Positions 1 to 8,693 of a DNA stretch of 64,000 nucleotides are shown in pieces (position 1 is the stretch's first letter; each line of letters starts with the position of its first letter). The stretch is from Lachnospiraceae bacterium. GTDB lineage: Bacteria > Bacillota_A > Clostridia > Lachnospirales > Lachnospiraceae. Below the pieces are notes generated by a model. That model was not told the origin of the DNA, searched no databases, and saw nothing but the letters and a program-made list of their open reading frames with translations. The stretch is taken from NCBI GenBank assembly GCA_016287765.1, contig JAEEWS010000002.1:1-64000 (forward strand). Direction: 5' to 3'. A program made the translations under genes and the position numbers.

Positions 1-1980
1 GATCAGTTCGCTTCCCGCCACTTCCCACTCCTGTTTCAGCCGGATGTCCGCGAGCGAAGCCCCCGCCTGGATCTCATACCTGCCGCCGATGACATTGAAA
101 TCCCCTTCCTGCCAGGCGGAAAAAGCCCGGGCATCCAGCGGGATCTCCACCGTCTTCTTCTCGCCGGGTTCAAGGTGCACCTTGGCGAAGCCCTTCAGCT
201 CCCTGCGCGGGCGGAAAGCCTCCCCGTCCGGATTCTTCACATACACCTGGCAGACCTCACTCCCGGCCACGTCTCCGGTATTCTCCAGCGAAAACCGCAC
301 GGTGCAGCCGCCCTCCGGCGTCCCCGTGACAGTCAGGTCCGTATAGGCGTAGGTCGTATAACTCAGCCCGTGCCCGAAGCAGTAACGGACCGGCAGGTCA
401 AAAGTATCATAGTAACGGTAGCCGACAAAGATGCTCTCCCGGTATTCCACGTCATCGGGATGGTCATTCTGCTCCCCCTGTCTGCCGAAAAAGCCGTAGC
501 TCGGGACATCCTGCTCACCAAACGGAATGCTCTCGGCGAGCTTCCCCGAGGGATTCACCCGCCCCGTCACGATCCGTGCGCAGGCGCTGCCCATCGCCTC
601 CCCGCCGAGGTAGAGCTGCAGCACGCCGCGGCATTTGTCCGCGAGCGCCATATCATAGGGCGAGCCGCCAAAGGACAGGTAGCCGATGTTGTCCGTGGCC
701 GCGAGCATCTGCTTCAGCAGCGCGGACTGATTGCGCGGGAGATCGTAGCTTTCCCGGTCATACCCTTCTCCCTCCGTCCTGTCGGTGAGGCCGCCGCAGA
801 ATATGGTCGGAAGACCGTTCTTCGCAAGCTCCAGCGCCTCTATTTCAAGTTCTATGTCCTTCTTTTCGGACTCACATCTGTAGCCCGCCGCGTAGTTTAC
901 CTTGAAGCCCGCTGCCTCGAGTTCCTCTACGATGTTCGGTCTTACAGCCGTCCTTATATGACTGCTGCCGCCGCCCTGGAACCTGACATTCTTTGCCAGA
1001 GATCCTATGACATTTATTTCCGCACCCTTCTTTAACGGCAGGGTCTTTTTCTCGTTCTTTAAGAGCACCGCTCCCGAAAGTGCCGCTTCCAATGCCGTTT
1101 CGTAAGCATTTACTTCCTTTTTGGTATTATCTTTTCTGTTCTCGACCGCATAGGTTTCGATCAGCTTTTCCATCCTCTTTACGGCGGGTTCGATCTCCCC
1201 TTCGGTGATCTCCCCGTTTTCGGGAGCCTTTAGCAGTTTCTCCAGATGGACATTCGTGAGGTTCGGCATTTCGAGATCCATGCCCGCTTTTACCGATGCT
1301 GCAAGATCTATGCATGCGCCCCAGTCTGATACGACAACGCCTTCATATCCCCAGTCATTCCGGAGTATCTCTGTCAGAAGATGGCGGTTCTCCGTAGCCT
1401 TATAACCGTTCAGGTAGTTATAGGAAGCCATGATCGTTGCGGGCTTTCCTTTCTTCACGCCTTCCTCGAATGCACTTAAGTAGATCTCTCTCAGCGTTCT
1501 TTCATCCACTCTGCTGTTTGTGGTCATACGGCGGGTCTCCTGGCTGTTGGCGGCAAAATGCTTAAGAGATGTTCCGACGCCGTTCTGCTGCACACCGTTT
1601 ATATATGCCGCAGCCAACTTGCCCGCAAGATAAGGATCTTCGCTGAAATATTCGAAATTTCTTCCGCAGAGAGGCGAGCGCTTTATGTTTACGCCGGGGC
1701 CAAGTACCACCGAAACTCCGGCGTTCCATGCTTCCTTTCCGATGCAGTCCGCAACCTTCCCCACAAGTTCCGGATCCCAGGTGGCCGCCAGACAGCTGGC
1801 CGTGGGATAGCAGGTGGAAACCATACTGTCATTGTTGGTCCTTACGCCTTCTTCCTGCTTTCTCAGGCCGTGAGGGCCGTCGGAAAGATGAAGGGACGGA
1901 TAGAGACCGTCGCAGTCATTTGTGTGCCACATTCCTTTTCCGGTGAGCAAAGGGAGCTTGCTCTTTAATCCGTTATCCAT
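1..1980 (-). CDS. Glycoside hydrolase family 3 beta-glucosidase-type enzyme (3' end outside window)
   Basis: The frame is open from an ATG at 1980 to the window edge (660 codons), so the last part of the protein is missing. The translation shows GH3 hallmarks: LSDGPHGLR near residue 33, KHFAANSQETRR about residues 160-175, and the nucleophile motif VVSDWG near residue 240. A C-terminal GH3 domain (LLKNEKKTLPL onward, GGSSHIRT) and a fibronectin-III-like tail follow. No signal peptide is present, so it should act in the cytoplasm on imported beta-linked oligosaccharides. GGAGG stands 6 bases before the ATG. It starts 25 bases after the LRR lipoprotein gene and is probably co-transcribed with it. 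Substrate cannot be told from the sequence. The part encoded by about 1-840 is much richer in GC than the rest (see findings). Confidence 0.9.
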   Translation of the reverse strand, partial: MDNGLKSKLPLLTGKGMWHTNDCDGLYPSLHLSDGPHGLRKQEEGVRTNNDSMVSTCYPTASCLAATWDPELVGKVADCIGKEAWNAGVSVVLGPGVNIKRSPLCGRNFEYFSEDPYLAGKLAAAYINGVQQNGVGTSLKHFAANSQETRRMTTNSRVDERTLREIYLSAFEEGVKKGKPATIMASYNYLNGYKATENRHLLTEILRNDWGYEGVVVSDWGACIDLAASVKAGMDLEMPNLTNVHLEKLLKAPENGEITEGEIEPAVKRMEKLIETYAVENRKDNTKKEVNAYETALEAALSGAVLLKNEKKTLPLKKGAEINVIGSLAKNVRFQGGGSSHIRTAVRPNIVEELEAAGFKVNYAAGYRCESEKKDIELEIEALELAKNGLPTIFCGGLTDRTEGEGYDRESYDLPRNQSALLKQMLAATDNIGYLSFGGSPYDMALADKCRGVLQLYLGGEAMGSACARIVTGRVNPSGKLAESIPFGEQDVPSYGFFGRQGEQNDHPDDVEYRESIFVGYRYYDTFDLPVRYCFGHGLSYTTYAYTDLTVTGTPEGGCTVRFSLENTGDVAGSEVCQVYVKNPDGEAFRPRRELKGFAKVHLEPGEKKTVEIPLDARAFSAWQEGDFNVIGGRYEIQAGASLADIRLKQEWEVAGSELI

Positions 1981-2005
1981 CCTAAACCTCCAATACTGTT
2001 CTTTT

Positions 2006-4015
2006 TCAATCTGCCATTCTTTCTATGTCTTTGAACATCACTACGGGATATCCCTTGACGAAGGATACTGTCATATCCTCCGGTATGTCGGCCTCCTTGA
2101 CCGCCGTGCAGCCGTGGAACAGATCCCAGCCCAGTTTCTCCATTCCTTCGGGAAGGCTGATCTTCTCAAGTGAAGAACAGCCGTAAAATGCTATCGAATC
2201 GATGCTTTTCACGCTCTTAGGCACGGTTATCGAAGTGAGCCCCGTGCAATAAGCAAATGCAGACATCCCGATCTCGGTCACGCTATCCGGGATCGTGATT
2301 TCTTTTAATCCCGGGAAACTGTTAAATGCGTTTTCCCCGATCGACTTAAGGCCAAAGGGAAGTTCTATCGTATTAAGGCTGTCACAGCCCTCAAAGCAGT
2401 ATGATCCGAGCCCCTGTACCGAAGCAGGAAGTTTCAGTTCGGAAAGCGACCGGCAGTTCATAAACAGTCCGTAGGGCAGTGTCTCAAGCCCGTCTCCGAG
2501 GCTGACTCTCTCAAGAGATGTGCAGTTTCTGAAAACATAGTCCGCAATCTCTTTAACGCTGTCCGGTAAAACTGCACTTTTCAGAGCCGTGCAGCCCTTG
2601 AAGGCATTTTCTCCGATCGATATAACACCTTCGGGTATGATCACTTCGGTGACAGTCGTGCAACCGTTTAAGAAATTCCTGTCGATGGCGGTCGTTCCGT
2701 CGGCAAAAGTAACACTTGAAATCTTTTTAAGTTTTTTCAATGAACTGTCATATGCGCCGGAAACGGTGATCGTCGTCAGCTCATCGCAGCCTTCGAAAAG
2801 AAGAAGGCCTATTGTTGCGGAACCGTTCAGGACGCCTGCGGTCTTAAGCTTTTTACAGTCTTTGAAAACTCCGTTCCCGACGTAGGTAACGCTTTTCGGT
2901 ATGAAGGCCTCCTCAAGCGCGGAACAGCCTTCGAAAATATTGTTTCCGACTCGCTCAACGCTTGCCGGTATATATATGCCCGTTAGATAAGAGCAACCCT
3001 GAAAGGCACCGTCTTCTATCCTTTTCACTCCGTAAGGAACAGTTACGTCCGTAAGCTTTATGCACTCCGCGAAAGTTCCGGCTTCGATCGTTTCAACCGT
3101 TTTGGGAATGGATACCGATGTGATGCCGGTATCGTAAAACGCACTCTTTCCGATCGTTGTTACGGTTTCCGGGAAGGTTATCGAGCGAAGAGCTATGCAA
3201 CCCGAAAACGCTTCCTCTCCGATATATGCCAGGTTTTCGGGTAATTTTACGTCCTTTAGCCTCGAACAGCTTTCAAAAACCGATGCCCTTATCTCAGTTA
3301 CAGCATCCGGCAGGGTCATTGAGCGAAGGTTTATGCATGAAGCAAAAGCGCCCTCGCCTATATCAAAAAGCCTGTCGGGCAGGGATATGCTCATAAGGGA
3401 CACACAGTTGTAAAACGCTTCGTTGCCTATGACAAGAAGATTTTTTGGTATCTCTATGCTCTTTAACTGGAGACAGCCCTTGAACGCCGCTCTTTCTATC
3501 TCCTTTATCGTGTCCGGAAGAACGACCGTTGTAAGTGTGCCGTTTCCCGCGAAGCACTCGGCTCCTATCACGGTGACTGTTTTTCCGCCTATCTTTTCGG
3601 GGATCACGGCCTCGTTTCCGCCCGTATAGGAATTGATCCTGACCTCATTATAGTATTCATCCGTGCTGTAATTCAGTCCGCCTTCGGTATACTGCCCTCG
3701 GAAACGCGGTCCGGGTGTGGGTGTATTCGTGGGCGTCGGTGTGTTTGTCGGTGTGGGCGTATTGGTCGGAGTCGGGGTATTTGTGGGTGTGGGAGTAAAC
3801 GTCGGTGTCGGAGTATCCGTAGGCGTCGGCGTAAAGGTTGCGGTCGGTGCCGGGGTATCCGTCGGAACAGGGCTTCCCACAGGTGACTGTGTTGCGATAG
3901 AGGAGGGCGTCGGCACGGGTGTCGGCGTTGTAACGGATCCGATTGAAAAAGCGCATCCGCCGGTTCCGAGTGCAAATGCAGCGATCAATATGAGCGACAT
4001 TTTATTATGCTTCAT
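2006..4015 (-). CDS. BspA-type leucine-rich-repeat lipoprotein
   Basis: This 669-residue protein has a hydrophobic signal segment ending in TGGC (Cys21), a plausible but weak lipobox. A Thr-Pro linker (about residues 30-101) and then roughly 20 BspA/LRR_5 repeats of about 23 residues follow, with the recurring pattern [18 protein letters not shown]. The repeats run to the C-terminus, with no LPxTG sorting motif, so lipid anchoring outside the membrane is the likely attachment. BspA-type LRR proteins are known as surface adhesins or binding proteins in gut and oral bacteria; the ligand here is unknown. AAAGGGGAGG precedes the ATG. The GH3 gene follows directly. Confidence 0.85.
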   Translation of the reverse strand: MKHNKMSLILIAAFALGTGGCAFSIGSVTTPTPVPTPSSIATQSPVGSPVPTDTPAPTATFTPTPTDTPTPTFTPTPTNTPTPTNTPTPTNTPTPTNTPTPGPRFRGQYTEGGLNYSTDEYYNEVRINSYTGGNEAVIPEKIGGKTVTVIGAECFAGNGTLTTVVLPDTIKEIERAAFKGCLQLKSIEIPKNLLVIGNEAFYNCVSLMSISLPDRLFDIGEGAFASCINLRSMTLPDAVTEIRASVFESCSRLKDVKLPENLAYIGEEAFSGCIALRSITFPETVTTIGKSAFYDTGITSVSIPKTVETIEAGTFAECIKLTDVTVPYGVKRIEDGAFQGCSYLTGIYIPASVERVGNNIFEGCSALEEAFIPKSVTYVGNGVFKDCKKLKTAGVLNGSATIGLLLFEGCDELTTITVSGAYDSSLKKLKKISSVTFADGTTAIDRNFLNGCTTVTEVIIPEGVISIGENAFKGCTALKSAVLPDSVKEIADYVFRNCTSLERVSLGDGLETLPYGLFMNCRSLSELKLPASVQGLGSYCFEGCDSLNTIELPFGLKSIGENAFNSFPGLKEITIPDSVTEIGMSAFAYCTGLTSITVPKSVKSIDSIAFYGCSSLEKISLPEGMEKLGWDLFHGCTAVKEADIPEDMTVSFVKGYPVVMFKDIERMAD
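3716..3890 (-). repeat. Tandem Thr-Pro(-Asn) codon repeat in the LRR lipoprotein linker
   Basis: Short in-frame repeats coding for TPTPTN-like units make up the spacer between lipid anchor and LRR domain. The unit is about 18 bases with synonymous drift, so repeat number may vary between strains. Similar but shorter Thr-Pro linkers occur in the two esterase lipoproteins near 56 and 57.7 kb. Confidence 0.8.
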
Positions 4016-4048
4016 GGTTCCTCCCCTTTAAGAAGTATATTTAGTTCA

Positions 4049-4077
4049 ATTATAAGATATTTGAGCCCTTTTATCAA
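4049..4077 (-). promoter_or_regulatory. Sigma-A type promoter of the LRR lipoprotein-GH3 unit
   Basis: On the minus strand TTGATA (4072-4077) is separated by 17 bases from TATAAT (4049-4054), about 33 bases before the start codon. Spacing and -10 are ideal. Confidence 0.75.
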
Positions 4078-4109
4078 GGTCGGCGAGTCGTTCCGTAAAC
4101 GTAATACGA

Positions 4110-4155
4110 GGGCAGACACCGAGTCTCACCCGCAGGATGAGTCAAGGGTCTGCCC
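4110..4155. repeat. Stem-loop between the transporter operon end and the LRR gene
   Basis: GGGCAGAC (4110-4117) pairs with GTCTGCCC (4148-4155), with a further partly paired inner segment. It lies downstream of oppF and could end that transcript, but no clear T-run follows on either strand, so it is not a textbook terminator. A REP-like element is an alternative. Confidence 0.5.
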
Positions 4156-4193
4156 CCGTAAGACAAATCTAAAAGAGGTTCTCTTATATACTT

Positions 4194-5225
4194 TTACTTG
4201 TTCCCAACCTTGGCAAGTGCTTCAAGATCGAAGCCGCTCAGATTCAGTTCTTCAGCTCTGTGACAGGCGCAAAGTCTTCCGTCGGGCATAGTTTTAAGTT
4301 CCGGCGCAACCGAAGCGCACTTCTCGGTGCAGTAGCGGCATCTCTCATGGAAGAAGCAGCCTGAAGGAGGATTTGCGGGATTGGGAATCTCGCCCTGAAG
4401 AGGGATACGCTCCATCTTGTAGGTTGGATCCGCTACGGGAACCGCCGAAAGCAGCGCCTCCGTGTAGGGATGCATGGGATGGGAATATAACTTCTCGGTC
4501 TCGCAGAATTCAACCATCTGTCCGAGATACATTACGCCAACCTTGTCGGAGATATGCTCGACAACGGAAAGGTCATGCGAAATGAAAAGATAGGTAAGGC
4601 CGAATTCCTTCTGAAGATCGCGGAGAAGGTTGATGACCTGAGCCTGTATGGAAACGTCGAGAGCGGATACCGCTTCGTCGCAGACGATGATCTGAGGACG
4701 AACGACCAGTGCTCTGGCGATACCTATTCTCTGGCGCTGACCGCCGGAGAAGGCATGGGGATAGCGCATGAGATACATGGGGTTGAGACCGACCTTTACA
4801 GCCATCTCCCTTGCCCTGTCATCCATCTCGCTCTTGGACATATCGGGATAGTTGGCTTTTAACGGTTCCTTGATGATGTCCAGAACAGTCATTCTGGGGT
4901 CGAGGGATGAATACGGATCCTGGAAGATCATCTGGATCTCCTTTCGGATACTCTTCATCTTTTTATTGTCAACCTTAAGGAAATCGACTTCTTCACCTGC
5001 TTCGGTGCGGTACCATACTTCACCTTCCGAAGCTTCATAAGCGCGCACGATGCAGCGGCCGAGGGTTGTCTTTCCGCACCCGGACTCACCCACGATACCT
5101 ATGGTCTCACCGGGTTTAACCTCAAAGGAAACGTCCGTAACAGCCTTAACCGTAATGCCTTTGGAAGTGAAGCGTTTATGAACGTGTCTTACTTCAAGTA
5201 TGTTTTCTTTTTTCATCTCGCCCAT
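4194..5225 (-). CDS. oppF: Opp/Dpp-family ABC transporter ATP-binding protein (second ATPase)
   Basis: The 343-residue ATPase has Walker [10 protein letters not shown] (about residues 47-55), signature [15 protein letters not shown], Walker [13 protein letters not shown] and the C-terminal oligopeptide/dipeptide extension with clustered cysteines ([10 protein letters not shown]), which in this family can hold an Fe-S cluster. It is the last gene of the GH105-oppABCDF operon and overlaps oppD by one base (TAATG). AGGAGGG lies about 8 bases before the first ATG; an alternative ATG three codons in is less well spaced. It should form a heterodimer with the OppD-like subunit at the membrane. The family name says peptides; the operon suggests pectic oligosaccharides. 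Confidence 0.9.
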   Translation of the reverse strand: MGEMKKENILEVRHVHKRFTSKGITVKAVTDVSFEVKPGETIGIVGESGCGKTTLGRCIVRAYEASEGEVWYRTEAGEEVDFLKVDNKKMKSIRKEIQMIFQDPYSSLDPRMTVLDIIKEPLKANYPDMSKSEMDDRAREMAVKVGLNPMYLMRYPHAFSGGQRQRIGIARALVVRPQIIVCDEAVSALDVSIQAQVINLLRDLQKEFGLTYLFISHDLSVVEHISDKVGVMYLGQMVEFCETEKLYSHPMHPYTEALLSAVPVADPTYKMERIPLQGEIPNPANPPSGCFFHERCRYCTEKCASVAPELKTMPDGRLCACHRAEELNLSGFDLEALAKVGNK

Positions 5226-6355
5226 TATTTCGCCCTCCTTCCGAAAAGATTCTTTTTGCCCTTAGCTTCATCCTTTGCTTCGGCTTCTGCCTTCGCAGCC
5301 TTTTGTCTTTCAAGCTCCGGGATCATCTTTCTTGCTCTCTCGCACTCAGCCTTGCAGGCTTCATTGTTGCAGGCAAAGCATGCAACCTTGTGTCCGGGTT
5401 CGATCTCCACCAGTTCGGGTTCGATCTTGTTGCAAAGTCCGTCTATGGCAACGGTACATCTGTCATAGAAACCGCATTGAGAAGGAAGATTCATTGCAAG
5501 AGGAACTGTTCCTTCAATGGAGAACAGTCTTTCCTCACGGTTTCCTCCGATCTTATGAACGGAACCGATGAGGCCCTTAGTATAGGGATGCTGGGGATTA
5601 GCATATATGGTCTCTGTATCCGCGCTTTCAACGATCTTTCCGAGATACATGACAGCAACTCTGTCACACATCTTTGCTACAACACCGAGGTCGTGGGTAA
5701 TGAACAGGATGGCGGTGTTGAAATCCTTCTGCAGGGATTTCATAAGCTCAAGGATCTGAGCCTGAATCGTAACATCAAGAGCGGTTGTGGGCTCATCGGC
5801 AATCAGCATCTTGGGGTTGCACACAAGAGCCATGGCGATCAGGGCACGCTGAAGCATACCGCCGGAGAACTCGTGAGGATACTGGTTGTAACGTTTTTCA
5901 ACGTTTGCTATTCCAACCTTTCTCATGACCTCAAGAGAGATCTCCTTTGATTTTTTTCTGTCTTTTGTGATATGAAGTCTCGTACACTCGTTGATCTGGT
6001 TACCGATGGTGTACATGGGAGAGAAAGCGACCATGGGTTCCTGGAAGATCATGGAGATCTGCTTTCCTCTTATGTTTCTGATCTCCTTGCCCTTGGGATC
6101 CATCTTTACGATGTCCACTTCTCCGTCTTCGTCCGAATTGAACATGATGGAGCCGGAGGGTTCGCACTTTTTATCGTTTATGGCGAGAATGGCTTTACAG
6201 GTAAGGGATTTACCGCAGCCTGACTCGCCTACAAGACCCAGAGTCTCGCCTTTCTTTATCTCGAAATTTACACCGCGGACCGCTGTGAGTTCGCCCTCCA
6301 TCATATGTATGTTTACCCGGAGGTCTTTGACTTCAAGAATATTATCTTTATCCAT
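5225..6355 (-). CDS. oppD: Opp/Dpp-family ABC transporter ATP-binding protein (first ATPase)
   Basis: A 376-residue ATPase with Walker A GESGCGKS, signature FSGGMLQRALIAMAL, Walker B MLIADEPTTALD and the cysteine-containing oligopeptide C-terminal region (CGFYDRCTV). The last 40 or so residues are a highly charged Lys/Glu/Ala tail that is longer than usual and of unknown use. It energises import together with the OppF-like subunit. It is 15 bases after oppC and overlaps oppF by one base, so translation is probably coupled. Confidence 0.9.
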   Translation of the reverse strand: MDKDNILEVKDLRVNIHMMEGELTAVRGVNFEIKKGETLGLVGESGCGKSLTCKAILAINDKKCEPSGSIMFNSDEDGEVDIVKMDPKGKEIRNIRGKQISMIFQEPMVAFSPMYTIGNQINECTRLHITKDRKKSKEISLEVMRKVGIANVEKRYNQYPHEFSGGMLQRALIAMALVCNPKMLIADEPTTALDVTIQAQILELMKSLQKDFNTAILFITHDLGVVAKMCDRVAVMYLGKIVESADTETIYANPQHPYTKGLIGSVHKIGGNREERLFSIEGTVPLAMNLPSQCGFYDRCTVAIDGLCNKIEPELVEIEPGHKVACFACNNEACKAECERARKMIPELERQKAAKAEAEAKDEAKGKKNLFGRRAK

Positions 6356-6370
6356 TTCTTACCTCCCGAT

Positions 6371-7489
6371 CTACTTATAAGGATCCGCAGCGTCACGGAG
6401 ACCGTCGCCGAGGAAGTTGTATGCAAGTACTGTTATGGTAACAAATATGATGGGGATCAGCTTGTGAGGATTTACCGCAACGTCCGTTACGCTGCTTGCC
6501 TCCTGAAGCAGAACGCCCCAGCTTGTTGCAGGGCTCTTGATACCGAGGTTAAGGTAGGACATGGATGTTTCACCCAAGATCGAACCCGGGATACCAAGGG
6601 TAAGAGAAACGATGAGGTAGCTCATGAAGCCCGGAACAAGGTGCTTCCAGATTATCTTCCAGGTGCTGACGCCTGCAAGACGGGCAGCCATGACATAATC
6701 CTCGTTCTTAAGGGACAGGAATTTACCTCTTACTACACGGGCCATACCGGTCCAGTTGATAAAGGACAGGATGACGGTAATGTAGAAATATATCTTAATG
6801 GACGAGATACCGCTGGGAATAGCTGCGGACAATGCCATCCAGAGCGGGATCTGGGGAACCGCTCCGATAACCTCGATGATACGCTGAATGATCATATCGA
6901 ATGCGCCGCCGAAATAACCGGAAAGTCCGCCTATGGCTATGCCTAAGAAGAAGCTTATGATAGCACTGGCAAAGGGGATCGTAAGCGATACCTGGCTTCC
7001 GATCAGTACTCTTGAAAAGATATCTCTTCCAAGTTTATCGGCACCGAACAGGAAGATTTTCGCACCTTTTCCTCCGTTGGAACCTTCGTCCACTCCGAAA
7101 AGGTGCACATCACAGGTGATGAGGCCCGCGATCTTGTATTCCTCGCCATGAGTGAAGAGGTGTATCCTGTAATACTCCGATGTATCTTCGTAAACTATCC
7201 TGGTATACGTCGAATAGTCAAGCTCATCCGCGATCTTATATACATAAGGTCCCACAAACTTGCCCTCATAAACACAATGGATCTTTGTAGGCTTGGTGTT
7301 CTTGTACAAAGAATTGAAAGTCTCGATCCCGTAGGGTGCAAGGAAATCCGCAAAAAGTGCGCCGAAATACAGGATGGCAAGTATAAGAAGAGAAATCTTC
7401 GCCAGCTTGTGCTTCTTTAATTTCCTGCCCATAAGGGTCCATTGGGAGGCAAGGTAATAATCTTCTTTTGTTTTTATCTTTCTGCTCAT
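6371..7489 (-). CDS. oppC: Opp/Dpp-family ABC transporter permease (OppC type) with large external loop
   Basis: The 372-residue permease has one N-terminal membrane helix (about residues 30-50), then an extracytoplasmic stretch of about 100 residues before GADKLGRDIFSR. A standard BPD_transp_1 core of five helices follows, with the EAA-type loop in MAARLAGVSTWKII. OppC proteins normally have a much shorter segment before the GTD.LGRD motif, so the loop is a distinguishing trait. The start ATG overlaps the stop of oppB by one base. With OppB it forms the channel. Substrate is inferred from the GH105 neighbour, not from the sequence itself. Confidence 0.9.
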   Translation of the reverse strand: MSRKIKTKEDYYLASQWTLMGRKLKKHKLAKISLLILAILYFGALFADFLAPYGIETFNSLYKNTKPTKIHCVYEGKFVGPYVYKIADELDYSTYTRIVYEDTSEYYRIHLFTHGEEYKIAGLITCDVHLFGVDEGSNGGKGAKIFLFGADKLGRDIFSRVLIGSQVSLTIPFASAIISFFLGIAIGGLSGYFGGAFDMIIQRIIEVIGAVPQIPLWMALSAAIPSGISSIKIYFYITVILSFINWTGMARVVRGKFLSLKNEDYVMAARLAGVSTWKIIWKHLVPGFMSYLIVSLTLGIPGSILGETSMSYLNLGIKSPATSWGVLLQEASSVTDVAVNPHKLIPIIFVTITVLAYNFLGDGLRDAADPYK

Positions 7490-8592
7490 TATCTGCTTCC
7501 TCCTGAATAACGGATCCTGGGATCAAGGAATGCAAGCGCTATATCCGAAATAAGAATTCCTATAAGTACCAGTACCGCCTGAACCATTACGATGGCGCCT
7601 GCCAGATACATGTCCTGAGTCTGTAATGCCGCAAGGAGCTGGGGGCCCTGAAGGGACATATTGAGAACGATGGCTGTAACCGTGGAGCCGGAGAAAAGGC
7701 TTGAAAGAATGCCGCCCATACCCGAAACCGTAGGATTGATGGCTGCTCTGAAGCAGTACTTCATAATGATCTTGCTTTCCTTTACGCCCTTTGCACGGGC
7801 TGTAAGAGTATACTGTCTTCCGATCTCATCCAGCATCTGGGCTCTTACGGAACGGATGATGCCGCAGGTACCCGATGTTCCGATAACGATGAGCGGAATG
7901 ATAAGGCTCTTAAGGAACGGACCGGCTCCTTCATTTAACGTAAGTCCGAGATTTGATTGCCCGGTCCATTTATATGATAAATACATGATGATAATTGCCA
8001 GAATAAAGTTCGGAACTGCTGCTCCTATAAAACCTATAAAGGAGAATATGTAATCTCCTGCCGAATATTGATGTGTCGATGAATAGATGGCTATGGGAAT
8101 GGAAACCAGATACTGGAATACCATGATTATAGCCGTGACTCCTACTGTCAGCGGGAGTCTTTCCATAATAACGTCCCAGACGTTTTGTCCGTAATGGAAG
8201 GAGAACTTCCAGTTGTGATGCGAATGATTGATCCTGTAAAATTGTGAATCCGTCGGTGTCCAGATAATGTCACCGATCCACTTGATATACTGCTCGGCAA
8301 TGGATTTGTCGAGACCGTAATCTTCTCTCATTGCTTTTGCTTCCGCATCGGATACGATCTCGCCGTCCGACATGAGGGCCGAAATATGAGATGAAACATA
8401 ATCCCCGGGAGGAAGCTGTATTACAAAGAAAACAAGTATCGAAACAAGGAATATTGTCGGAATGAACATCAGAACACGCTTAATGATGTACTGAACAAGG
8501 TCCTTTCCGAAAAAATCCTTTAAAACGCCGGAAAAGCTTTTTTTCGGTTTATTTTTTTCCAAGTTATTCGTAGCGGCTGTATTTGTGTCCAT
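7489..8592 (-). CDS. oppB: Opp/Dpp-family ABC transporter permease (OppB type)
   Basis: A 367-residue membrane protein with a cytoplasmic N-terminal extension of about 35 residues rich in Lys, a first helix (VLMFIPTIFLVSILVFFVI) and the conserved LPPGDY segment. A periplasm-facing loop and five C-terminal helices with the EAA loop YTLTARAKGVKESKII follow. It pairs with the OppC-type subunit. It lies 101 bases after the binding-protein gene, with a strong hairpin between. Confidence 0.9.
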   Translation of the reverse strand: MDTNTAATNNLEKNKPKKSFSGVLKDFFGKDLVQYIIKRVLMFIPTIFLVSILVFFVIQLPPGDYVSSHISALMSDGEIVSDAEAKAMREDYGLDKSIAEQYIKWIGDIIWTPTDSQFYRINHSHHNWKFSFHYGQNVWDVIMERLPLTVGVTAIIMVFQYLVSIPIAIYSSTHQYSAGDYIFSFIGFIGAAVPNFILAIIIMYLSYKWTGQSNLGLTLNEGAGPFLKSLIIPLIVIGTSGTCGIIRSVRAQMLDEIGRQYTLTARAKGVKESKIIMKYCFRAAINPTVSGMGGILSSLFSGSTVTAIVLNMSLQGPQLLAALQTQDMYLAGAIVMVQAVLVLIGILISDIALAFLDPRIRYSGGSR

Positions 8593-8628
8593 CAGAAATA
8601 TCCTTTCTTAACATGACTGATCATAAAC

Positions 8629-8666
8629 ACCGAAAGGCGGAAAACAGAAGTCCCCGCCTTTTCGGT
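8629..8666 (-). terminator. Intercistronic hairpin between binding protein and permease genes
   Basis: ACCGAAAGGCGG (8629-8640) pairs with CCGCCTTTTCGGT (8654-8666) with one bulged T. No T-run follows on the minus strand, so it more likely protects the binding-protein mRNA 3' end or causes partial termination than ends the operon. Confidence 0.6.
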
Positions 8667-8693
8667 TAAAAATTATTGCAGAAACACAGTTTC

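Noticed and set aside
175..1035. Long plus-strand open frame opposite the GH3 gene
   Set aside because: It is the shadow of the GC-rich part of GH3; the minus-strand frame carries all conserved GH3 motifs and the ribosome site.
3717..4031. Plus-strand frame with Val-Gly repeats, and the Thr-Pro DNA repeats looking like a small CRISPR array
   Set aside because: The repeats are in-frame codon repeats of the lipoprotein linker; there are no unique spacers, and the Val-Gly frame is their complement.
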